From positions 15,441,922-15,505,921 of the forward strand of contig NC_049995.1 of NCBI RefSeq assembly GCF_000003815.2: 64,000 nucleotides of DNA. Reading direction: 5' to 3'. The position numbers and the translations under genes are program-made. The notes beneath the pieces are model-generated. The model was not told where the DNA came from, did not search any database, and saw nothing but the letters and a program-made list of their open reading frames with translations. This document shows, piece by piece, positions 55,601 through 64,000 of this stretch (its first letter is position 1; every line of letters begins with the position of its first letter). Source of the stretch: Branchiostoma floridae. Its lineage: Eukaryota > Chordata > Leptocardii > Amphioxiformes > Branchiostomatidae.

Positions 55601-58600
55601 CGGGAGCAACCACCTGTCCTCAGCAACCATTTTTGCTTGGTCCCTTGAGTGGTTGCTCAGGACAGGTTTGACTGTATTTCCCACAATTCCTTGCGGGCAC
55701 TGGTACAAATGGTACCGTAACAGTAGCATAAGATATGTTATAATACATCATCAAAATAATAAAAAAAGTGATTGACATATGATGATTGACATTAGAATTG
55801 TTCAAAATGATGAAATAACATGACGTACTTCGCACCCATCGCTGTGCCACAAGTCAACTTCTTCGTCAAAGTAAACGCAAGATGACTCAAAGACAGTCAA
55901 AGTAAAGTGGACACGTTCTTCTTCATCAAAGTCCAAATCAGTGCCAAACTGCACTCCTGGGATGATACAAAAGGGCTCAACATCATTAATTAATATCTTT
56001 AAAGAAAAGCTACTAACTAGCCTAACAAAAACAAGCAGATGTGTTGTTTGTACTACCAACAGGAACTGATAGGTGGCGCTTTTCCCCGGCTATGCAGTAA
56101 CATAACATTAAATGGCAATCATGATAAAATTGGTACGATGATCCCAGTTCTTTAAAGAAGATGAAGAAAAACAACCAAAGTTACTCTGTGATACTGATAG
56201 AAAACATAAGCACGCACACACAGACAGCGCTAGCAACAAGGCATATCTTTTTTCTTCGGCCCGTCATAAGAATGTTTCATAGCCAATAAAAGCTAAATCA
56301 GAGACAGCCCATATGAAAAGCAGCTTTTGGTGCTAGCCATTTTTGTACCACAGGTGCTGTTCTTTGGTGGAGGTGTTCGAAATAGAACCTTGATCGAACA
56401 GTGGGCGGGGTTCGAACAGAGGTGTTCGAAATAGAACCATGATCGAACTGTGGATGGGGTTCGAACAGAGGTGTTCGAAATAGAACCATGATCGAACTGT
56501 GGATGGGGTTCGAACAGAGGTGTTCGAAATAGAACCATGATCGAACAGTGGGCGGGGTTCGAACAGAGGTGTTCGAAATAGAACCATGATCGAACTGTGG
56601 ATGGGGTTCGAACAGAGGTGTTCGAAATAGAACCATGATCGAACTGTGGATGGGGTTCGAACGGAGGTGTTCGAAATAGAACCATGATCGAACAGTGGGT
56701 GGGGTTTGAACAGAGGTGTTCAAAATAGAACCATGATCAAAAGACGTACAGTGGGCAGGGTTCGAACAGAGGTATTCGAAATAGAACCATGATCCAACAG
56801 TAGGCAGGTTTCGAACGGAGGTGTTTGAAATAGAACCATGATCAAACAGTGGGCAGGGTTCGAACAGAGGTGTTCAAAATAGAACCATGATGGAACAGTG
56901 GGCGGGTTTCGAATGGAGGTGTTCGAAATAGAACCATGATCAAACAGTGGGTGGGGTTAAACAGAGGTGTTCAAAATAGAACCATGATCGAACAGTGGGT
57001 GGGCTTCGAACAGAGGTGTTTGAAATAGAACCATGATCAAAACACGTACAGTGGGCAGGGTTCGAACAGAGGTGTTCGAAATAGAACCATGATCGAACAG
57101 TGGGCGGGGTTCGAATGGAGGTGTTCGAAATAGAACCATGATCGAGCAGTGGGCGGGGTTCGAATGGAGGTGTTTGAAATAGAACCATGATCGAACAGTG
57201 GGCGGGGCTTTGGTATAGGTCTATATATTAATTACATTATATTGCAACAAAGCTGACAGAGATAAATAGATGAACATTACCGATTCCAAATTTTGTTAGA
57301 TTCCCAACGTCATACTCCGTGATGTCCACCGCCTCCCCATGCAGCAGCCACTGGTAGGGGCTGGAGGTGAGGTTGGTTCCGTTTATCCACGGAACTGAGA
57401 CGATCTGGTCTTCAGAAACAGGCAGCGTGGCTGTCCAGTTGAAGGCGTCTTGAGTAGGTACACAGTCTTTGCAAAGAAATAGGGAAACGTCTTGGGGAAA
57501 TCGGGTGGAGTTGAAGTCGAGGTTGAAGCCCAAGGTTGACTGTTCCTTTCCAACAAGGAACTCGAACACCTAAAGCATTTAACGAATAAATGATACGACT
57601 TTATTGCAGCTTTGTGCCTCAACTGACTTAGTCTGGCCCATCTTGAACCATTATCATTGCATGGACCCGCTGAATTGCGAGGAGCTTACAACAGGCGTGT
57701 ATAACTCGCAAGGATCTGGAGCAATTCAGCTCATGCAGGTGACTCCAGTACGATATGTCGACTGTAATTGCAGGTGTATCTTACGGTACGGCGTTTGTGT
57801 GCTACCGGGTCCCAGGTTTATTTTAAGTCCGACTTAAAAATGAACACGGGGCCCAACCGGGCAAAATTATACCCTGGGTGCTGCAAGATGTTCCACGGGG
57901 CCACGTAGGGGTTATACCCGAAAGTGAAAAAAAACAGCCCGGCAGAGCCCCTTTTTCGAACTGGGAACTAGCTCTAGCTGGGAGCTAACTTACCGTCAGG
58001 TTGCCAATGGCCGCTGACGCTTCGAAGATATACACGGATCCGTTAACGCTCTCGTTCTTCCGTCTGGTCAGGATGTCGATGGGTTCGCTCAAACCAGAAA
58101 CTGGAATGGTCCGGTCTCCGCACTTCACCTCCAGACCCGTGACGTCAGTACGGATCTCCTGTGAGTTGTTGGAGTACTCGAACGGGTTGAAGTTGGACTC
58201 CACAAACTGAAAGAATAAATCAGAAAGATTATCATTTCAAAGAAAACTGTACTGTTATTGCTATAATTGTTATTCTTATTTGGTGAGCCGACTACTCTTT
58301 CTTCGCAGCCAGGGGCTGAATTGCGAGGAGCTTACAATAAGAAGGGCCTTTAAAAAATCACAAGGGGCTGGAGCGGCTGCCATTTGGCGCTATCTCAGGT
58401 GACCTCAATACAGCAGTAGTTGTCCTAGGTGCGACTTTAGGTCTGAACCACTCACACCAGAAAGGACCCCTACTCTTTCCTTCCCCTCAAAGAAAATTCT
58501 GACTACTAAAGGACCACCAAAAAGGTGTGGTGTCTAAAAGGAAATCCGCTACAAGCAGAGGTTTGAACCGGCTGTTTTTGGCGTATTTGGGCGTTCTTGT

Positions 58601-61600
58601 CGGGCTTTTTATTTTGTACCACCGTTTTTGTCATATCTGCCAGCCAAATGTCTACTTCACAAAAACACCTAAAACACGTCAAAACAATCCGGAACCAAAC
58701 CCTTGCTCGGAGAGTGAAAAAGGAAATACAAATCATGACAACCATACCTGTATTCCAACGTCTTCACTTCGAGGGCAAGAACGACCGACCAGGCTCTGCA
58801 AGGAAGGAACCCGGACCAGACAGTCACTGTCTCCTCCAACAAGATAAACCCTTTCCGTCAGTTCCACAGGAAACATCGTCAGATTCTCGAACCTGGTCCC
58901 ATTTTCGTCGAACCACACCAGCTTTTCGAACCTCGTTCGATTCTCTCGCTGGATCCTAAGATGAAGCTGAGAACATGGCAGATTTTCGCATTTTAAAAAA
59001 TCAGCTACAACACAACACAACACAACAAAACACAACACAACACAAATCTATCACAAAACTAAAGAAACTCATAGAAACGGAAACAAATGTATCCTAGAGG
59101 GACACAAACTTCTTTCCTTTACAAAGGACAAACAGTTCTGGAGACCGAACTTAACTTGTTCCACCTTGCAAGAAGATGACCGATGATCATGATGATGAAA
59201 AAATCACATTCAACCATTTGGAAAAGTTTGAAAATATTTTTGAAATATGATTGTCTAAAATTCTAAAGAATCACACAGATGTTTGAGAATTATTCTAAAT
59301 TTAAAATTATTTTATATGGTCACTTTTAAAATGTTCCCAAAATGCTCAAAGGAATTCAAATCAATTCAGATTTTCATTCAGGCGTAGATATTTTTTTATT
59401 CAAATATTTCAACTTATTACAAATATCATCTAAAAATGCTTCCAAAAGAACACTTTATCTAAAAAAAGAACTTTACCTTTGATAAAGAAAAATCTGCGTA
59501 AACGTTTAGATCCTCGTACTCTGGCATCATCTTGTTGAGATACATGTCGTTCATGGTGTCCAGGGCTTGGAAAGAAGCAGTGGTTGCCTCTTTGTTCTGT
59601 AATGTAAGACACAGTCGTGAACAGTTTCAGCAGGATAATAAACGCACTTACTATAACTTGATAAGGTATGCCCATCGCTTAGTTGATAAGGCATACTTAC
59701 AACATACACATACATACAACATACACACACACAAACACACACACAAACACACACACACCCACACACACACACAAACACACACACAAACACACACACACAC
59801 ACACATTATACATACACCATACACATACAGATACATCGATGGAAATAAAGCAATTGTTGTGTAAAAATAGTCTCTTGAAGTTTGTTATCTTATAGATTTT
59901 GGCGCTAACATAAGCTGTTTTAACTTGAATGCGTCAAAATTTTGCCTGTATTCTCTAACATATGTTTGCTAAATAAAAAACATGTGACTCACGTTGTCTA
60001 GATCAGTGGAGTATGTGGTGTCATCACGTTGTTCCTTCTCAGCCATTATGCTAGAGGCTGACAACAGGTTCACGGATCCTGACCAAGAAATCAGCACACA
60101 GTTAGGAAACGTCTTTGCTGCCTCGATAGGTATACCCTTAACTAATAACGCTTGATGTTCACGCAGCCACAACCTTAAGTGGAAGGTACCAGTAGAGAAA
60201 ATTCAGGTACAGGTCCACTTCAAGTCTAGAGGATCAAGTTCAGGTCAGAAATGACTGAAAACTGCAAGCTCTACTTCGCTGTGTGTGTGTGTGTGTGTGT
60301 ATGCATGTATGTGTGTGTGTGTGTTGTCAATATTTTTCTGTGTCTCTGTATGTAAATTGCTATTTACATACAGTGCATATAACCGTCTTTAAAGCACAAC
60401 ACGTAGCTGACAGACCTGACAACATCACAGCCGCCATTTTGTTTATCTCTTCCATCGGAGTCTTCTCAAGGTCATCTGCAAGTTCCTTAGTTTTGTTGAA
60501 GGCCTTCTTCATACAATTTGAGGCCATTACCTATTAAACACAATAACACGTAGTAAGCCTGTGTTTGGTCATTAAAGAACTGCCCATAATTTTGAAGCTA
60601 ATATCAAATTGGCTACTGCAGCTTACAAAAGGCGCTAGAGGGCCCAAACTTACACCTTCACTCTGCCCAAAGAGCTATCTACAACTAAAAACAACAAAGA
60701 ACTCGAGATATAAGTACTCCGATGCAGTATCGTAACAAGCTGCTAGGAGGACAAAATGATGACCTTGATATCAATACAATCCATCTGGGCAATCTTGAGT
60801 TATGCTCAGTCATCTACACACATATGTATGTGTGTAGATGACTAGCATAACTCGAGATAAACACTATCACTTAGACACTCACATACAATTGCTACCGAAA
60901 GACATAATCTTCTTGGCGAACGCAAAGTTCCGTACCTGAGATTTCCCGGACACCATTTCGGGACTACCAGTCACCAGGAAGATGGAGATGGTCACGCCGC
61001 TGACGCTCCCAGCATCCTCTATCGGCACGTTCCCCAACGCGTCAATCACTTTGTCTACGAGCTGGGAAAGAAAATGATTAAAAAAACCAATAGTAATGAT
61101 CAGGCTATGTTGATTTGATAATAATTCATATGGATGACATCCATGTGTCCATCGTTTTTTCGGCCATTTTCAAAAATAAGATTAAAGGTTTTCAACCATA
61201 CTGTAAACCGTAGAAAGCAACTGCAGCCTTAAAGTTAAAGCCAATTCAGAATCTTTGGTAGAATGTAGTCTCTACCAGACTCCGGATCGCTGGAAAATCG
61301 TAGAAATTGAACATTGTTGACCGGAGNNNNNNNNNNNNNNNNNNNNNNNNNNNNNNNNNNNNNNNNNNNNNNNNNNNNNNNNNNNNNNNNNNNNNNNNNN
61401 NNNNNNNNNNNNNNNNNNNNNNNNNNATACATTGTAGTAATACAGTAGAAGCCACTTAATTGCACGGTCTGTTTGCCAGTGAATTACGTGCAGTTATCCG
61501 GCTGGTGCAATAAAGCCAAGTTATCTAGCTGGACTGTACCGGTTTGGGATTTTAGGATTCCGTGCAGTTAACAGAAGGGTGCGTTAATCCACTGCGCAAT

Positions 61601-62876
61601 TAACTGGCTTCTACTGTATCTGGTGATCAATAGGACTCCACGAGGATTTTTCTTCACTTAAATGAGTACTACGTAGTAAACTAGATGCTGTTAGAATATT
61701 ATATAGAACTATCAAAATCTGACAACAACAATTACCTCAGTCATGTCATCTCCTGCGGCCGCCATAGCTCCAGTGACAGCCGAGGCAAATATAGAGCCTT
61801 TAAACGCGGTCTGTGCGTCTCCTAAGGCAAGGGTTTTAAAGAAGCTGCCGTCCGGGTAAACAAAGTAGTTATCAATGTAGGTCTGGAGCTGAGACCTGGA
61901 CGGTGGGTTTATCTGCAATAGGATAAAGATAATGAATGAATTTCGAGTATTATAACTTTATTTCACATCACATTGCAGGCGAAAGGTCACCACTTGCAGG
62001 TGAAAGGTCACCACTTGAAGGGTCACCATTACAGACCCGCGCAGAACGAGGATTTGTATGCCATGACTCACAAAAGTAAGTGTAAGAAGCCTGTATCTTG
62101 AGAAATGTTGGCATTTTGTAGCTAAAAGTTATAGGTAGGGGTTCTGTCTATTTTATTTTTTGACACAAATGGGCTTTCTACCATGTTTGGAGTAGCCTTG
62201 ATGGAGGATTTATCTACAATAAACATTTTAATGAATGCATAATGATAACTTTATTGCACAGCTCATTGTACAAGGTATTTCTAAGGTTTTGTGATGTCAA
62301 CGTTTCTTAATTCGGTTCAGCAGAAATTTACAGTTAAGGTCTTAATTCGTTCAATGAAAGACCCTCTAGAGAAACCAGTGACCGTAGGCAACATACTCTG
62401 TGACGTATGTATGGTTTCCGCCACATCAGTTGCAACGACAAATCTTATGCCGATGATATGGACAGTCCCAGACAGACAAATAACGACGAACAGGAAAGAA
62501 AGACGAAGCTCTAATATTACTGATAGCTTACCAGGACAAAGTATGTAGTAGTTGTTTATTATATCTCTGGCACTGACCAATGCAATGTGCTAGGAAGTTT
62601 TAACATCTGCTTTGGGATTCCACTACCGCAACAGCTGTTCTCTACATTAGAGAACACATAACCCCATATTTGCATCACACAACATCTGCTTGGCAATATC
62701 CAGTTACCGCAAGGTCTATAACTCGTCGGAGGTTACCCTCTGGTCACAGAGTAAAACGATTTACCCACTTCGATCGGTGGTAGGCCAAACTCAACATAGC
62801 GCCCGTCTGGAGAGGTGGCACGGACAGTCAACAGCAGAGACCCGGAAGCAAGGTCTACTAAAGGCGTGTAAGGAAC
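45085..62876 (-). CDS. Polycystin-1-like protein, copy B (3' part, 25 exons; 5' end outside window)
   Basis: Exons in transcript order (numbered as in copy A, 16 to 40): 62876-62769, 61912-61736, 61061-60936, 60530-60416, 60078-59993, 59596-59477, 58966-58748, 58206-57994, 57569-57281, 55956-55829, 54417-54199, 53811-53704, 53299-53121, 52919-52854, 52554-52447, 51624-51411, 51099-50922, 50392-50205, 49745-49656, 48868-48773, 48701-48468, 47954-47786, 47157-46918, 46628-46302, 45854-45085. Together 1,588 codons plus stop, open throughout. Content: end of the REJ-like region, GAIN, GPS ([15 protein letters not shown]), TM1, PLAT, helices, linker, TOP and channel. Exon phases equal those of copy A. 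Length differs only in exon 22 (69 bases longer here), exon 36 (6 longer) and exon 40 (tail 18 shorter). It lies head-to-tail upstream of copy A. It is intact as far as seen, so probably a working paralogue. Confidence 0.88.
45890..46072 (+). mobile_element. tRNA-derived SINE fragment
   Basis: GTTCGAATCCTGCCG (B-box) is followed by AAAGGCACTTTACACGACTC, GGTGAAAATGAGTACCTAGT and TACGTTAAAGAACCC. This is the family at 35455, in the opposite orientation, inserted only 35 bases upstream (transcript sense) of exon 40's acceptor. Confidence 0.7.
46918..47954 (-). CDS. Copy B exons 37-38: TOP domain
   Basis: Exon 37 (47954-47786): [39 protein letters not shown]. Exon 38 (47157-46918): [20 protein letters not shown], several sequons, [19 protein letters not shown]. 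Same lengths and phases as in copy A; between them lies a LINE end. Confidence 0.85.
47285..47501 (+). mobile_element. LINE 3' end with TAAG tail
   Basis: The plus-strand open frame [20 protein letters not shown], then [19 protein letters not shown], is the RTE-type LINE C-terminus (GRPxxTWRR...DL...TWxxA...DRxRW). It ends in a stop followed by (TAAG)n, a tetranucleotide tail as in RTE elements. 5'-truncated. Inserted in the intron between exons 37 and 38 of copy B only. Confidence 0.75.
47665..47775. repeat. TATATGGATGAC-type repeat end
   Basis: GATTATATGGATGACACCC with ATGCTCGCATCAATTTTATG matches the elements at 33490 and about 61110. Confidence 0.4.
48468..48868 (-). CDS. Copy B exons 35-36: duplicated linker and S1
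   Basis: Exon 35 (48868-48773, 96 bases) reads [32 protein letters not shown] and ends at a GTAAGA donor. Exon 36 (48701-48468) reads [29 protein letters not shown] and then S1 ([20 protein letters not shown]). Both are phase 0. A 71-base intron separates them. This confirms the repeated linker seen, less clearly, in copy A. Confidence 0.8.
49270..49365 (+). pseudogene. Conserved intronic segment, copy B counterpart
   Basis: GAGGTACCGTTTCCACCCTG and on to GCCATCGCATC match 12470-12520, then 29 bases are missing before GTAGACTGGCAAAA. See the entry at 12430. Confidence 0.3.
49656..49745 (-). CDS. Copy B exon 34: acidic linker
   Basis: 90 bases, phase 0: [20 protein letters not shown] plus ten residues ([10 protein letters not shown]). 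Partner of 12689-12778. Downstream the intron contains a GGGCGCGGTCACATAGG-type repeat near 49884. Confidence 0.8.
50205..51624 (-). CDS. Copy B exons 31-33: helices after PLAT
   Basis: Exons 51624-51411, 51099-50922 and 50392-50205 have exactly the lengths of copy A (214, 178, 188). Exon 31 shares a run of about 125 identical bases with copy A. In exon 32 the Lys-rich loop differs ([17 protein letters not shown]). Confidence 0.85.
50441..50880. repeat. Cluster of CAACTGGATATGATTTTGG repeats
   Basis: Four or five copies of a 60-70 base unit: (C)AACTGGATATGATTTTGG, AAACGGTCAGA, TTTCAG, TAGCATTCACTACCTTTCG and TCAGTGA. Other copies lie at about 51145, 54770, 44685-44790 and, faintly, 6640. All are near copy B or intergenic; the origin is unknown. 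Confidence 0.6.
51631..52135. repeat. (TTCA)n microsatellite with two copies of exon 31's 5' end
   Basis: GAGAACCACATGTGGCCGTC with TTCATGTCCCTGG, the start of exon 31 plus its acceptor, recurs at about 51741-51775 and 51893-51930, spaced 146 and 153 bases. Between and beyond is (TTCA)n, pure for over 80 bases after 51940. The His/Ser/Phe frames here come from the repeat. Confidence 0.85.
52378..52432. repeat. (GATT)n and (GGAT)n microsatellite
   Basis: It ends only 15 bases from the donor of exon 30 in copy B. Confidence 0.85.
52447..53811 (-). CDS. Copy B exons 27-30: PLAT domain
   Basis: Exons 53811-53704, 53299-53121, 52919-52854 and 52554-52447, with lengths 108, 179, 66 and 108 as in copy [21 protein letters not shown] and [20 protein letters not shown] are conserved. 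The 66-base exon is again essential to avoid a stop at the join. No Penelope element is present in the intron before exon 27, so that insertion in copy A came after the duplication. Confidence 0.88.
52665..52795 (-). mobile_element. tRNA-SINE fragment
   Basis: The minus strand gives GAGTTCGATCCTCACC (B-box) and TGTGTGGCATAACTGGC (A-box side), between exons 29 and 30 of copy B. A similar decayed tRNA-like piece (GGATCGAACTCACAAT) is at about 53540-53605. Confidence 0.55.
54199..54417 (-). CDS. Copy B exon 26: GPS and TM1
   Basis: [20 protein letters not shown], then the helix [18 protein letters not shown]. The cleavage motif is intact. Length is equal to copy A (219). Confidence 0.9.
55015..55674. 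mobile_element. pogo/Tigger-type MITE
   Basis: Ends CAGTGAAACCTGTGCGAGCA and GGACAGGTTTGACTG, bounded by TA on both sides (55013-55014, 55675-55676). Subterminal GCAACCACCTGTC words occur several times and are mirrored at the right end. TA duplication and CAGT ends fit pogo/Tigger elements. In the intron between exons 25 and 26. Confidence 0.7.
55829..61061 (-). CDS. Copy B exons 18-25: GAIN region
   Basis: Exons 61061-60936, 60530-60416, 60078-59993, 59596-59477, 58966-58748, 58206-57994, 57569-57281 and 55956-55829. The helical half is clearly more diverged from copy A (for example [18 protein letters not shown] against [18 protein letters not shown]) than the strand-rich half ([20 protein letters not shown] in both). 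Exon 22 has an extra 69 bases with NRTRFEKL and NGTRFENL side by side. Confidence 0.82.
56370..57215. repeat. 49-base minisatellite, about 17 copies
   Basis: The unit is GGTGTTCGAAATAGAACCAT, then GATCGAACAGTGGGCGGGGT, then TCGAACAGA. Copies start near 56371, 56420, 56469, 56518, 56567 and so on. Two copies are lengthened by a CACGTACA-type insert. Because 49 is not a multiple of three, open frames cycle through the same words; they are not genes. In the intron between exons 24 and 25 of copy B. Confidence 0.92.
57645..57990. repeat. Mixed repeat fragments in the intron between exons 23 and 24
   Basis: CTGAATTGCGAGGAGCTTAC at 57670 recurs at about 58314. The part from 57830 (GGGGCCACGTAGGGGTTATA and AGCCCCTTTTTCGAA) matches the repeat at 25960. 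Confidence 0.5.
58546..58718. mobile_element. Short MITE related to 26951-27425
   Basis: CTACAAGCAGAGGTTTGAAC, ACCGGCTGTTTTT and, at the right, CCGGAACCAAACCCTTGC match the ends of the larger element. AAAGGAAAT flanks both sides (58537-58545, 58719-58727), again nine bases. Confidence 0.65.
59697..59832. repeat. CA microsatellite
   Basis: (CA)n broken by AAAC. It lies at the same place, upstream of exon 21, as the CA repeat in copy A (21085), so probably inherited from the common ancestor. Confidence 0.85.
60279..60326. repeat. TG microsatellite
   Basis: (TG)n with an ATGCATGTATG interruption, preceded by CAGGTACAGGTCCACTTCAA, a fragment like the hAT-type MITE at 31277. Confidence 0.8.
60797..60853. 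repeat. Palindrome (hairpin)
   Basis: GAGTTATGCT, then CATCTACACACATA, mirrored by TGTGTAGATG and AGCATAACTC. One-base bulges only. Probably a tiny foldback element. Confidence 0.7.
61327..61426. other. Assembly gap (100 N)
   Basis: Fixed-length N run in the intron between exons 17 and 18 of copy B. Confidence 0.95.
61443..61616. mobile_element. pogo/Tigger-type MITE
   Basis: CAGTAGAAGCCACTTAATTG and CAATTAACTGGCTTCTACTG are inverted ends bounded by TA (61441-61442, 61617-61618). 174 bases, non-coding. Confidence 0.85.
61736..62876 (-). CDS. Copy B exons 16-17: end of the REJ-like region
   Basis: Exon 16 (62876-62769) has [20 protein letters not shown]. Exon 17 (61912-61736) has [40 protein letters not shown]. 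Both match copy A in length. These are the most 5' exons visible for copy B; exons 1-15 must lie beyond 64000. Confidence 0.82.
61960..62600. other. Intron 16 of copy B, no gene recognised
   Basis: GGCGAAAGGTCACCACTTGC is partly repeated at 61978-62025. CTTTATTGCACAGCTCATTG at about 62252 resembles a retroelement end. A short plus-strand frame at 62291-62548 has no recognisable domain. Confidence 0.4.
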
Positions 62877-62889
62877 CTAGAAAGAAACA

Positions 62890-63015
62890 TGAGAGAATGA
62901 ATGAATGAATGAATGGATGGATGGATGGATGGATGGATGGATGGATGGATGGATGGATGGATGGATGGATGGATGGATGGATGGATGGATGGATGAATGA
63001 ATGAATGAACGAAAG
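62890..63015. repeat. (GGAT)n microsatellite
   Basis: About 25 GGAT units bordered by GAAT units, just upstream of exon 16 of copy B. Confidence 0.95.
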
Positions 63016-63189
63016 AACAAGGTCAGCTACCCATTTTACACCTCGGTGAAGTTACGTAAAAATATAATACTTAAATTGTTTTGCTTTGGGAAAGAGGGCA
63101 GCGTGGCACATCACTCAAGTTAGTAACTAATACTTTACCATTGCCACATACAAACAGAAGAAGTTAAATGTAGTATTTTACCTCCCTTA

Positions 63190-63470
63190 TCGAAGTCAGG
63201 TAACCGTTCTTACACTTGGGTTAAGTGAGGTAAAGTGCCTTTTCTCTGTAATTTGTTTTTATTTCCATGTATGTATGTGCAACTGGGCCCTATTGAAAAG
63301 CAGTTTATAAAAACTGAATAGGCTACCCAGGCATTTCAAAATAAACAAACAAACAAACACAGTGTCGGGGGCACGGTTAGTATCGAACCCGGGACTCCGG
63401 GTTCAAGCCCAACACTCTACGCCACACACTACGCCACAGTTACGCCACATACGACGCCACATGTATGAAA
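63190..63470 (-). mobile_element. tRNA-SINE fragment
   Basis: Minus-strand GGTTCGATACTAACCG-type and GGGCTTGAACCCGGAG words, with a GTGTGGCGTAG repeat (A-box side present twice or more), and AAAGGCACTTTACCTCAC as in the family at 35455. An (ACAA)n-like stretch lies at about 63343. Confidence 0.5.
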
Positions 63471-63482
63471 AGTGTCTAGGCT

Positions 63483-63683
63483 TAGGTCACATTTCCAATC
63501 CCGGGGCCCGGACGAGCAGCTTTTGGGAGCGAAAAGTATGACATAAAAGACATCAAAATACACAAAATGTCAAAATAAGATTCATGGGCATGATATGTGT
63601 ACATGTATACCTATAAGTATAAATTCTAATTTTTCGTTTCTTAAAACATCCCGGCCGGGCCCCGGTTTGGAAATGTGACCTAG
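63483..63683. mobile_element. Small GC-ended MITE
   Basis: TAGGTCACATTTCCAATCCC and GTTTGGAAATGTGACCTA are inverted ends; inside come CCGG-rich blocks. Same family as the centre of 30860-31824 and 33300-33475. Confidence 0.75.
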
Positions 63684-63779
63684 GCCTTACCTAAGTCATT
63701 AGATCAGTAGCATGACTGTATCCAAACTCTGGGTTCTGGGACAAAGACCCTGCAATTATGCCACACGCCCCAATAATTA

Positions 63780-64000
63780 ATTTTTATTGCAAATTCATGC
63801 CCGAGGGCTAACTGCATACAGGGTAAAGTAGTAGTGGTATACAAAAACATAGACATACTTAACAAAGAAGCGAAATGATAATCATAGATAAATCAATAGG
63901 GAATAACGTCTAAAGTAAATCAATTTCTACTTCAGCTATTTGATGGGTTTGACTTGGGGTGTCTAATGCTAATTGTAACCCTTTGTCTGTCTCAGAGAAA
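63780..64000. repeat. Retroelement-like end, then unassigned intron
   Basis: TTTTTATTGCAAATTCATGC and GAGGGCTAACTGCAT resemble the family at 6186 and 43625. No exon is seen to the window edge. Confidence 0.35.

Noticed and set aside
56293-57188. Overlapping minus-strand open frames repeating [10 protein letters not shown]-like words
   Set aside because: They are translations of the 49-base minisatellite in its three phases, with no start context, splice signals or counterpart in copy A.
56370-57215. CRISPR-like array
   Set aside because: Units are adjacent, with no unique spacers between repeats, and the DNA is eukaryotic. It is a minisatellite.

Overview
This is animal nuclear DNA, most likely from a lancelet (Branchiostoma). 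The genes are intron-rich with GT-AG junctions. Introns are full of short inverted-repeat transposons, tRNA-derived SINEs, LINE ends and microsatellites, and there are four 100-base assembly gaps. The lancelet assignment is an inference from gene architecture and repeat style; no species marker was tested.

Layout. (1) 1-2209: intergenic or upstream-intron sequence ending in a long TG microsatellite. (2) 2210-5813, plus strand: seven exons of a 12-helix transporter of the SLC22A18 type; its first exon(s) were not found. (3) 7156-42485, minus strand: a complete polycystin-1-like gene (copy A) of 40 coding exons and about 2,446 codons. It runs from a signal peptide at 42485 to a stop at 7156. 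I assembled it exon by exon and the reading phase closes at nearly every junction; the acceptor of exon 35 and the donor of exon 7 are weak. (4) 42486-45084: a 2.6 kb spacer with a 185-base tandem duplication, a gap and a MITE. (5) 45085-62876 and beyond the right edge, minus strand: a second polycystin-1-like gene (copy B). Its 25 visible exons match exons 16-40 of copy A one for one in phase and nearly always in length. (6) 62877-64000: an intron of copy B, with only repeats seen.

Copy A encodes, in order: signal peptide, Cys-rich segment, discoidin-like domain, REJ-like segment, PAN/apple-like domain, F-type lectin domain, further REJ-like region, GAIN domain with a GPS site, first membrane helix, PLAT domain, further helices, a charged cytoplasmic linker, and the polycystin channel module with its extracellular TOP domain and pore. 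By family knowledge such proteins are autoproteolysed adhesion-type subunits that pair with polycystin-2-like channels. The lectin and discoidin domains suggest a glycan- or matrix-sensing surface. The two genes are a head-to-tail tandem pair. The transporter is convergent with copy A and has no evident functional link to it.

Most of the unusual structure lies inside the introns: partial tandem duplications of exons (some shared by both copies, so older than the gene duplication), a Penelope-like element with two short relatives, nested foldback elements, and a 49-base minisatellite.
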